Shown in pieces: positions 37,534 through 49,500 of a stretch of 64,000 bases of DNA (positions within the stretch are counted from its first letter, which is position 1; each line of letters opens with the position of its first letter). The stretch spans positions 5,370,849 through 5,434,848 of the forward strand of contig CM056553.1 of assembly GCA_029721515.1 (NCBI GenBank), written 5' to 3'. This DNA is from Synanceia verrucosa. Its lineage: Eukaryota > Chordata > Actinopteri > Perciformes > Synanceiidae. The position numbers and the translations under genes are program-made. The notes beneath the pieces are model-generated. The model was not told the origin of the DNA and ran no database searches. It saw nothing but the letters and a program-made list of their open reading frames with translations.

Positions 37534-40500
37534 CTGTGGAGAGAGAGTGACAGGTTACAACCATAAAAAAAAAGATCAGAAGAAAATATTATCAATGAGG
37601 TTCAAAATGCAGTGAAATGTGTTTGGTTAGAGTGAAAAACCTGAAAGATTGTTTCTCAGGTTGATTCATGTCAGTGATGTGATATAACAGAAAAACTTGA
37701 CACCTAAGGACTTTTTTTTTCCTTCATGGCTGATTTTGAGCTCTTGAACGCTTCACATGACGAAGTGCCTTCATTAAATAACCGACCTTGGACGTCCACT
37801 GGATGCTGGCTTGTCTTTATCTTCAGCAGCCAGGTTTGCTGCATAGTTTTGACTTTATTTTTCTGTTTTTTCAAACATCATTTACAGTTTAATTACAGCG
37901 GTAAGAGGAAACATTTTGGTTTCTCTCTTTCACCGTTTTATGAAAAAAAACTGAAAGGCATCACTGTAAAAACAATAAATGTAGTGATTGATTGTAGTGA
38001 CAGAGCTACATCCAGTGGACACCAGGGTCTGAGTCCATGCAACATTTTTAACATAAGAAACATTCATGCTCCCTTAGTATTTGTCTTTTAAGTTTTTTAT
38101 GACAGTGAAAACTGTAGAAGCCCATTTCCACCATTATGATAAACAATAAGAATAAAGATCATGTGTGAGAGAATAACGAGGAACTTTCTAAAAAGTCATT
38201 ATTTTGAGAAAGCCTCTCGTTAAAGTCAGATAAAAGGTGTTATTTTGAGATTTTTCGTTTACATTTGCTTCTCTAATTTTTCATCTTATTTTTTTCTTTT
38301 ATTCCTGATAAAAATGAGCTTCCCGAAAAACGACTGCCTGCTAAAAAGCTTGTTTCTGTATATTTTTTATGGGTTATTTTTTTACTATATATCCCATCTG
38401 TTCACCTTTCTGTTTATTAGTGGAAACAAACTGTTTTGATCTAAATAAATATCTCCAAACCTCACGACTTGACTGTGAGTGACCTCTGGATAAACTACAG
38501 AGAACTGATCCAGAGTCAGTGCAGGCGGGCTGAGAGGATCCTAACAGCACTGAGCTGATGGATGCTGATCAGTGTGAGAGAGGAGTGTGGTGGCAGAGAG
38601 GTGGTGAGTTTCTGCTCCAACCAGTATGACTCATGCATGATGACATATTGTGGGTTAAAGGTGAGGGTCCCACTCCAAATGAGCAACTCCCGGATCATAA
38701 ATAGGAAATGTCTCAATCTCAGTTTGTCATTGGGATCGCTGGCAGAGGATTGTGATTTGGAGTGGGGCCGATCCCACTGTGGGAGGAATGGTCTCAGTCC
38801 AGGTGTGTGTTCCTGTTCACATGCAGTTCACTGAAGTGGAGGAGGGGTGGGAGGGTGCGGGGGGCAACCTGATAAATTTGTTTTTACCTTCCTTGGGGGA
38901 GAGGGGCCCTGCCTGTCAACCCCCCGAACACTCACTCTCATGGTCTGGGAGTCTCAGGTGTGTGCTGTGCCACTGGCTTTGCCTTCCTCAGAGCGACTAG
39001 TTTGGAAGACAAGGACTCACCCTCCTCTTCCTCCTCAGCCTCTCGGTCCTCGGCTGGCGAGCGAGTACGCTGGAGGCCGCCCGCCCGCTGCTTGGCCCCC
39101 TGGTGGGCCTGGTGGGAGTCGGGCGACTGGGTGACCATGCGCGAGCGCTGCAGGGCAGTGGTGTAGTCTGGCGGCCGGCGGCCCGAGTGGGTCGCCGTGG
39201 ACGTGGGGACGGCCGGGGCCGGGTGCTGCCCTTCGGCGAGGTCGGAGATGGTCAAGGCGGTGTAGCCGGGGGGAGTGGGGGGAGGCTCACGGTAACGGCT
39301 TTCTTTCCTCGCTGAAGGGACACAGAAGAAACGAAGTAGATGAGGACAAACTTTTAGAATACCTTCCATCCACTGACAAAGAATCTACAACTTTCTTAAA
39401 GGCCTTTAGACTTTTATTTTGACACTGACAGTAGAGATATGACAGGAATATGACTTTCTGCATTTTTAAAAAATCTTTTTTGAGCTTTAGGGTTTTTTTC
39501 CCAGTTTTCTCTTGTGTTAAAATATATTTTTGTGTTTACTAGCATAACTAAACAGGTTTCCTTTCAAACTTGACCAAACAGCAGCTAAAGCAGGCGTCAC
39601 TCACTCAGGAGTCCTTTACCCCCGGCGGTGATGGGTGAAGGAGAAGGACGGCCGAGCTGCTTGGCCTCTTCTGAGCCGGTGGACGTGATGCTACTAGTCT
39701 CTGGGTCGGCGTTGACGTCCTTCCCTCCTCTCCTCTTGATAGTACCAGTGTCTCCTTCAGAGTCCTCCCCCCAGTACGCAGCTGAGGACGAGGACGAGCT
39801 GGCGGACGCCCAGCTCCCCCTGGCCTGGGCCGCCCACAGTGCAGCAGGGCCCCCTAATAAGGCCTCTGGTCCTCCAGGAGGGAGCCCTCCGATGCCGCCT
39901 CCTCCTCCACCGAAGGCCAGGGTTTCCCAGCTACGCCCCTGCTGCATGGTCTGGATGTTGTCGTGGGAACCAGAGGAGCAGGAAGTCCAGGATCCACGGC
40001 CGCTGTCTGCGGCGTCGAGTGAAACACGATCGCCCTGATCCTGAGTCAGCTCCTCTGAACTGGGCGAGGAGAGCACGGTAGGGCAGCCGGTGTAGATGCC
40101 ACGACAGTCCTGCATCGACGAGTACGACCTGAGAACAAACACAGGGGCTTTAAGTTTGAAGGTCAGATGAATCAAACAGAACCTCAGAATAAACTGCTGG
40201 TGTTCCTACCCCAGGCTGTACTGGTCGGGGTCCGTGGTGGCTCTCCTTTCCAACCGCTGCCCACCGATATGAGACTCCCCGACTCCTCCAGAGTGCCGGA
40301 GCCTCCTCTCGTCTTGGGCCATGTCGAAGGAAGAGTTACTGACGAGGCTGGAGCGAGAGGAGATCTCACTGTGCCCGGAGTCCGAGTAGGCGTCTCCCAT
40401 CCTGTTGTAACCTGGAGGAGAGAGGAAGGACTCCTTCAGGTCTTGTGACACAGAAACAGCCTGAACATGGCCCCTGAGTGCTGACCTTCATCATAACTCA

Positions 40501-43500
40501 TCTGTAATTCACGTCTCTTATCTCAGCCAGTCGTCCTAAACGAGGCGTCACACACTGCAGAGTGAAGTTTCCATGTAAGCCGACCGGCTCTTTAGGGAAA
40601 AATGCATTAGATTCTTCCTGAAACAGCACTTTGAATAACATATCTTATGTTAAGTGAACAATATGTTATATTTATGATATCTAAAGAAGCATATATAATA
40701 AAAAAAACTGTTGTAGTACGATAAAAGAAGGACTGCACATTGTTTGCGTATACAGATACTTCGTGTATTTTTAATGTCTTATTTACATCATCATCATTTT
40801 GTTGTTGCTGTGTTAAACTTCTCCAGTCTGTCTCAAAATCCTAAAACTGATCATTATTATAAGTTAAAACACAGCACCTCTAGTGTAGAGTGGTGTTGAT
40901 CTACATTTTATTACCTGCAATTATTTTATTTTATTTTTGAGTTTTAATTCGCTCGCTTGTATCTTATTGTTTGATATTTGTCTTGTTGATGGTCACATAA
41001 CCAACTCATTGAGCGCAACTGACGTATTTTGCCGTCAAAGTGTTTTTTTTTGGCAGCAGGTCGCCAATCGTGGTCTCTTGCACCCTGTGAGTAATATTGG
41101 GGCTTCTGGGATTTGTAGTCCGAGCATAAAGAGACCGTATACGCCACAGAGATCAAAGCAGGAAGTGCAGACGATCGAAATTAGAGATCAAAATGGATGG
41201 ATCCAAGAAAAAAAGTGGTGTTTTTGGTGAAAGTGGCCTCTACTCTACCTCTGATACCCCTGTGGGACGAATAAAGGATTATCTTATCTCTCAAAACAAG
41301 AATGGAACAAGGTAAAAACAAACATTTTTTTTCATGATGAAATAGAGAGTCTCTTCTTTCATTGGAGCTATTCAGTGTTTTCAGAGACAGCGTACAAAAT
41401 ATGCTGTTTGAAATATGACTCAAAATGGGCAAAACCGCTGGCACGGCTGGTACTCAATGAGTTAAATCACACGCTGACAATGACAATAAAGTGTCTTGAC
41501 TATAAAGCACCTGGCTCCAGACCAGTTTACCAATTCACTGCACTGTTTTTTTTTTGCCAGTAACCAGCAGCACATCTGAAGCATCATGCAGTAAACGCTG
41601 GCAGCCACCAGGTGGTGTTTGTGGCACATGGTGACAGGAGGAAGGAGGAGATGATGTAGGAGGGAGGGAGGATTTCTGGCTTACCCTTCTTGGGTGAGCT
41701 CTGGGGGGAGGTGGGAGGGGAGGAGAGCTGGGAGGAGGCGTTGGACACAGTGTCCTCTGGCTGCCTCCGGTGCCTTTCGTTCCCCTCCTCTGACAGAGAC
41801 AGGATCTTCTTCAGAGACTGGGGGGAGCTGGTGCCTGCAGACATTTACAAGAAGATGAGCAGAATTAGCATGAGGAACTCTGCCATTCCCCCTGAGGGGG
41901 GCTGGGATGTAAACTGCATTGTCTGGGTCTTTTTTTCCTTTTTTGCTTGTTGTCAGACTGCCTCTAGGTGGCGCCACTGACTGTGCTGTTGTCTACATGA
42001 AACAGGAAGAGGAAACAGGGCACTGGTGGCATGAAGAAGGAGCTTTATGAGAGCTTATTCTCTGCTGATCCACAACATATCTTGTAATAATGTAGATGAA
42101 AAGTAAGGAGCCTAAATAGCTTCATAATGACACATGTCCATAAATATAAGTAGAGCAGTAACTCTGGAGGCTCTTTTGGTCTTTACTAAACAGATTTATA
42201 CACATTATTCCAATATAAATACAACAATTCAAATAATATAAAAAGGAGAAATTTCAGTCTCACCAAAAGGTGGCAGGTCCTTGACTGGCACTTTCTTTCT
42301 GGATGGGTAAAGGGCCACGGCGGGGACCTGCAGGGCCTGGTTTCCTTTAGCCAGCTGGCCCCTCTGTTGGTTGGCAGCTCTGGACACCACTGGAGAAGTG
42401 TCTGGTCGTTTCCCACCGGCGTTCTTGGGCACTGAGTTTTAGGAGAGGAATAGATTTTAGGCTATCAAACTGAAACTGTGTGCAGTGATTGACAGGCAGA
42501 GGTGTTCGCAGTCTTGCTGTATGTCAGTGTATTAGCAGGATTATCATGGGACAGTGGCCTCGTGATTCACTCGTTTTTATTCACTGAGTCTTAAAGCGTC
42601 TTGTTACGCCGGCGGTCCCGCCCTGTCGGCGTCTGCTGTGAATTCTGGGAACATGAGTGTGTCTCAGGAGAAATATGCAGTTAAAGAAAAATCAACGTTT
42701 AACACTTTAATTATATTCTTGAAAAGTTAGCGCCGCAGGGAGCTGACACAGTATGGCTTCATGTATATGCCTTCTATGTATTAAATGGCATCACAAACTC
42801 ACATGTACTGATGGAGGGCTCACACTGCATCGACAGCGTCTGCAGGCTCTCCTCGTTGGTCTCCAGGCTCAGGTTGGACAGGTACTGTTTGACCTTCCTG
42901 GCCATCTGAGCGTCCTCGTAAAGCTTTTTGGCGTTCAGGAAGGAGCTGCGTCGCACCCTCTTCTTGTGGCCGCCTGTCTGGGTGACGTCGAGCACCGCCG
43001 CATTGGCACTACCCTGGCTGAGGGACCTGATTTTGTAGATTCACAGGGAATGAACGTAGACGAAGACGCACAAAAACAAGTGGAAAGAACAGAAAACAGA
43101 GTTACTAACACATCTCTGTATATATGAGCCTATAACTGCACAGGTAATAGACTACAGGGCTACACAGGGAGTCTGGTATTTAAACTTGGACATGCAGAGC
43201 TAGCTTTAGATATTTCTCTCAACTCCAAAACATTCCAGTCATTCCAGACAGCAGAGGGGGGTGATGGATGACGGCTGAAGTCAAACAACAGGCGAGTAGA
43301 AAGAGGGGCGTTCGCTCATAGTTTACATTTCTGTGGCTTGAGTCAGACCTCGTTGTAGTAGTACTAGCAGTAAAACGTGCATCCATGTATGTATGTATGC
43401 ATGTTAGTCAAAAGGGAAAAAAAAAAATGTCAGCACTACTTTCGTGTCTTGTAATTATAATTCAGCACCTCATATTCCCGAGATGAAGATCTCATAATTA

Positions 43501-46500
43501 CAAGAAAACTCTCACAATTACCAGATACAGATCTTGTAATTCCAAGACGGCTTTTCTCAAAATTACAGGACGCAGAGACGTAATTACCAGATTCATAATT
43601 ACCAGAAAACTTTTTTTTCCCCGTCGGTGCATTTCCCACAGGAATGTAAACCATGATAAAAACAACTTTATGTCTAGAATTTCTCTCAGTTTGGAGCTTT
43701 GATATGCAGATAAAACCTCCAAGACAAGTGAAGCTGCATGCATATTGTTAGGTAAAACAACATGAGGTCACATGCTGCAACATTAACATTATGTGTTGGC
43801 TGCATGTTCTGATTTCTGCGCAATTACGTTGTAAGCATAGCACAACAGCTGTGTTTCACAGAATGTAAAGCAGTCGAGCAGCGTGACCAAATGTTAGCAT
43901 AAGTGACCTTTGTTTCATTCAAAGCCCTTTGACTCGGGTCGGGCAGGGTTAGTGGGAGGATTCAACTCAAACCGGTTAATGGAAACAAGATTTCAGAAAA
44001 GAAGAAAAGAAGCACGCAAAATTGGCCATGGTGCAGGGAGGGCAAAAGGTTGTAGGGTCACCAAACTTACCCTAAACTTCTCCACTTCTTCTTCCTAGAG
44101 GGGGGGGGATGCCATGAACAGAGAAGCATGGAGGGCGAAAGGGTGGACGAATAGAGAGAGAAAGAGACAAAAGCTTAGGACAGGAAAGACCACCGAGATC
44201 ACCAAAAGAGAAGCAAATTTCACCAGAGACCCACGAGAAATTCAGAGGAGGGGAAATCAAATGGCAACACCACTAAGAAGAGACATCATTAGACAAAGAC
44301 ACACTGTCACTGGAGCACTGTGCACATCTTAACGCCAACAATGTGTACAGGGAGACGGTTGCCAGAGGAAACGGTTGCCAGAGGGAACAGCTGCTTGAAA
44401 GAAAAGCGTGATGCAGAAATCTTTACTGGATCTACGTGAACCGGCTAACCCCGGCTGACTGCTCCTACAGAGAGTGAAGCGTCGTGGGTTTTTTAACGTG
44501 AGATGTGGCCTTGTCTCTGAGAGGCGCCTCACCTGGTCCGGAACATGAGCGCCGGGTCCATGTTGACGGACGCCATGCGACCCACATGGCGAATTTCTTT
44601 GGCAATCATCCGTAGCTTCTCAAAGTTCACCAGGCCGTCCACTTTAGAGTCGTTTCCTGAGCAACGAGGGAAACACTGATTATTCACACACGTCATGCAG
44701 CTGATAAAACAGTTAATACTACAAAGCAACAACAACACACAGTGGTTCAAATGAGGACAGTCATCTAACATCATGTTATGGCAAAGAAATGTGGAATTTC
44801 CAGGGGAAACCCCTCCTTGAATACTACAAAAACCAGCTAACGTAAAGATGTGGCATGTTTTCCCATCATCGTCTACCTTCATGCAGGAAGGTGAGGTCCT
44901 TCTTGATGACGGGGAACAGGGGGATGATTGGTGGCTGGAGGTTCTGATTGTTGAGGACGTTCCTGTACTTGGCCATGTTTCTTGAGGGGTCGAAGAGGTC
45001 CTGCAGGTCCCCGAACAGCTTCTCGTACTTGCTGGGTAGCTTCTCCCATGTTCCCCTCAGTCTGGAGACTGGAGCCAGGTTCAGACCACTGGGAGAGGGA
45101 GGAGGACATATCCAACATGAGATATGACAACACAGTGTGACAGATCTCTACACATGTATTCATTACTGCCTGTCTCACCTGATGATGGCGAACATGGAGT
45201 TGAAGTTCTTGCACTCGCGGCAGTGCAGAGCGATCTTGATGAAGTGCTTGACGGTCTTCATGCGTTTCAGCTGGTTGGGCTCCCGCGTCACCTCCGTGGC
45301 GACCCAGAAGGTCTCGTGGTTGATGGCCTCCTCGAAGCGCTTCAGGCTGACCGAGCCCGTCTTGGAGCGCAGCTTGAAAAGGTCATCGATGTACTCGGTG
45401 GGCTCGATGGCGCAGAAAAGTTCGAAGGCCCGCATGGAGAGCTGAGTGGCGACCTCCACTGTGCTGAGCTGTAACAAAGAGATCTGTCCCTCCCGCAGGA
45501 GGTCCTGAGCGTCCTCGTCTGAACAAAGCGTCTCCGTCTCCATGTTGCTCTTCAGATAGTATCTGATGACAGAGGAGAGGATTTGGTTTGTTTCACTTAA
45601 ATCCAGCAACAATAGCAAAACAGAGCTGCAACAATCAATGCCAGCTTCATAAACGTGAACATTTTCCAGTTTCTTCATTCCTCTTTGAGGTCAAAACAAG
45701 ACAATTGTCTTCAGCTTTTGGAAACTAATGAGAGTATTTCTTATTTTCCTCTATTTCACATCATTCTCAACTGAATAAATTCATTTATTTTGTGCACAAA
45801 ACAAACAATTTAATGTCCTTGCTTGGTAATCTTGAAAGACATTCCTGATAGTTCGTAGAATAAATGGTCACTTGAGGTTAATCTAGAAATAAAATTATTA
45901 TGAACTGCAGGACTATTAGAAGGAGGGAGGGAAAACACTAATCCTGAATAACCCCAGTTTAAAATGTAATTACCTGCCACTCAGCTGAATCCTGTCAGCT
46001 AGTTTCGACAGCTGGTCTGGTAACCGCCTCTGCTTGATGACGCCCTCTGGTGTGACGGACACCTCGCACAGAGAATAAGCCTCCGGTGCTGCCGTCAGGG
46101 CAAACTCCCTGATAGCCTGCGCTACCACCTCCTTAGCCGTCGTGTCCTTCCCGATCATGATGTATCGAGACTGCTGGTCGGCCTTGAAGACTCGCAACAC
46201 CTGGTCCGACATGTCTGTGGATGAGCAGAGCGCATGATGAGGACACGTGTTGTTTTTTTTTTTAAGTTACGCCAATGATTTGTGCTGTTTGTTTCCCCAA
46301 GAGCCTTCCATCTTCCCAGCATCTTCCACCCATCATTCATTAGTTTGATCAGAAGCACAACCCTGCTGATCATATGACCCAAAATCTCCATAGGAAAAAA
46401 AAAATCAACACCCATGTGCCCCCAGAAAACTTAAAGGTCAGCTGTTAGCTTTACTTGATTAGCATTCACAAGCATGAAAGCAGATTAACTGAGTGTACAA

Positions 46501-49500
46501 ACTGAAGTACAGCAGCTGATTAAAGTCTGACATAGAGGCCGAGAGGAGATACTCACTCAGTAAGACTGGGACTGGAAGAACACAAACAACATGTGATGGA
46601 CAGGAGTTAATAAAGAAAGAGAGACCATATGTCCAGCATTAGCTCTGCACTTCAATCTCACTGGTTGCATTGATGTGCTTTGCTTTTATTAGCCACACAA
46701 CTTTCAATAAAAGGATGCAATTATCATCATGAAAAAAAAAACAAAATAAAAGTGATTTGCTGCCACATTTAGACCTACCAGGCTGGTTGTTGAAGTCCAG
46801 GATGCGGTGGTGGGACTGCAGGAGGTCGGGGTTCGACGACGACAGGTTCCCACTGACGGGCAGCGCTGGTGCGATCTGTTTGGACTGCTTCATGCCCACG
46901 ATGCTGTCGTCCTGCGATTGGCCCACGCAAACGTCACTATGGAAACAAGAGGGAGAGCACAGGAGGGGTGAGATATCAGTTCAGTAGACAGGAGGCAGGG
47001 GGCGATGTGGACACAGCTAGTGGTGAAATGCTTCAAAATAAACCTACATTTTACACCTGGTGTAGGGGGATTTGTGTGCTGACAGGTTCACATGTGGGAT
47101 GTAAATATCAAAGTGAGAGCTGAAACTAGAGTTAGGTCATTAAAATAAACTAAGTGACAGTCCCACTGTCCTCAGGAAATTTACTTTCTTTTTACTTTTA
47201 ATTTCCATTCATAATTTATCCCATTTTTCTATTTACCTCCAATCATTGTTGTAATAATGCTGACACTTTTAATCCTTCATCAACTTGTATCCCAGGTTTT
47301 CCTGCAGTATTTCATGGTATTTCCAGCAGAGCGGTGATTGTTTAAATCATTATCTAGTGATGATCTAGTTTAGTCACTGAGAAGATGAAATTCAGCTCAG
47401 CAGGCTACTGATTGATCGATTGCTTCATGTTTGCTTTGCACTAATCAATCAGAGCCGCTCCATGTCAGGAGACAAGAACATTTTCTGAGCTTCAATCAGT
47501 CACAATCAGAGATAGATGTGTGATTCACTGCTTCCTCTCTGCAAACAACAAATGAAAACTAAAGAAAACTTGACTCATCGTCACATTTTCCTCTCATTCC
47601 TTCTTTTAGCATCCAGAGCTGCTAGTTTGCTGCATAAGCAGCTGATACCATCAAACATAATTAAAGGCTGCTAAACTTGTAAACTGCAAACATTTACCTC
47701 TCAATGTCAACTATCAACGGGAAAAGCGTCACTCTGAGGTACAATTACTGTCTCGATAAACGTGTCATGTTATTAGGTCTTCTTACTTGTATGGTTTCGG
47801 AGGCAGGATGCTGGTGAGTGTCTTGTCGAAGATCTTCTTCAGCTTGTTGCGTCCTCCCACCGAGTTGGTCTTGGCCTTCTTGCTGACCTTCTCCAGGCCC
47901 ATCACCTGCTCCACATCCACTGCCAGGTCGGGGATGGAGTGGCGGCTGGCCTTCTTGATGTCTCCGATCTTGGGGAGGTGGGGGGCGCCGTTCTTTCTGT
48001 CATGTTCTTCGTCGCCGTCCAAATCATGGTCCTGTTCTGGCCTCGTTAGCAGCTCTTTAAAGACTGGAAGGAGGAGACAAACGTTTGGTAAAAAGGAATA
48101 GTCTGTCTCGACTTGTGACACCTCATTTTCCTTGTTAACGCTACATTTGTTGTCTTTCATCAATGACTTTACAAGAAAAGCGCAAAATAGATTGAAATCT
48201 GTATAGCAGGACCCCACGTCTCACAAAATGCCTCATAAATGTGATGAAACTTTACCTAAAAGATTTGTTTTCACAGTTATGGACAAGTGGGTGTTGTTCT
48301 TCAGAATCTCGTTGGCTTTGCTGAGCTGGACATTCTCAAAGTTCTGCCCATTGACCTCCAAGATCTGCACGAAGGAGAAAAAAAGAAGCATTTTACCAAA
48401 CAGTCCAAAGAATAAACCTGAGCCAAAGTTCTGCATGTGGATTAACAAGCAAACTGGTGTAAATGATCTCTGAACTACATATTTTAACCATGGCATTTAG
48501 CCCAACATGCATGTTTTTGACATTAATGTGCTCTCATGTCACCCTTGGATTGTCTTTAACAGCTTAACCTCTGTATGCGGGCCGGATATTTGCATTTAAA
48601 CACAATCTGCTAACCAGCCTGTGCTGCTTCCTCTTCAGTGGAAGAGGAAGTCCCCTTTGACTGTAACGAATGTACAAGCCATCCTCTGCTGCTGTGAGGC
48701 CGGTAAACACTGACTCCGAGGACCAAATGTCCGGTTTGGTATCAGCTTACAGAGATCAGGGTCAACTGCTAAAGGCCTGATGATAGAACAAATAAAGCTC
48801 TGAAATGAAGAGAAGCTGTTGAAGATGGAAGGTGTATGAGGATGCCAGCTTCTTCACTTCCTTTTGGGGGAAACAGCTGCAGGGGATGTTTGGAGTCAAG
48901 AAGGGCTTAACTCACATCCAGACACTCTCAAGATGGTTTCAAGGATTATGGGACTTTTCTTAAAGCCCTGAGGACTGCAGAGTGTGAAAATGGTTGAGAA
49001 GTCAAGTTGAGAAGAGAAAGCCAACGCAGGGCGCCTGCAGCGACTGGCAAGTTCAATTTAAGACTTAAAAAAACCCTTTTAATGCTAGTTAGAGAAAATG
49101 TAAAACCAATTTCACAACAAAAATCAACTTCAGACATGAGAAAGAAGATGAATTCAAGTGCTGGTCTGTGACAGGAGTGATTTTTTACTCACAGTTGTAG
49201 CCTACAGACCAAAAAAAACTGCATTCAAAAGGAAATCCCAAGATTTTAACAAACTGAAGACACTTTCTAACAGCATGACAGATGCAACAAAGGATGTCTT
49301 ACCTGATCTCCACGCTTAAGGCCGACTTCTGCTGCCTTGCTCCCAAGCTCCACGGCATCGATGAAGATGCGGAAACCTTTCTCCTGACCACCGAGGAGGC
49401 TGAAGGCCAGCGGAGAGTCCCTGGACGGCTTGGTGAGCGTCACCAGCCGAGGCTTGGCTTTAGCAGCACACGCTATATTTAACAGTCTGAGGTGGCCGCA

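Noticed and set aside
38938..39020. Extension of exon V past its donor to a stop ([12 protein letters not shown]…).
   Set aside because: GAGG|gtgagt is a near-perfect donor, and splicing to exon W restores the conserved DEQVSAV end. Intron retention is possible but unsupported.
39628..40038. Long plus-strand open frames opposite exons U and V.
   Set aside because: They are antisense shadows of GC-rich coding exons whose minus-strand product is clearly RAPGEF2.
44879..45214. A 111-codon minus-strand frame over exon N.
   Set aside because: It is a different register from the CDC25-coding frame. The conserved [18 protein letters not shown] reading fixes the true phase.
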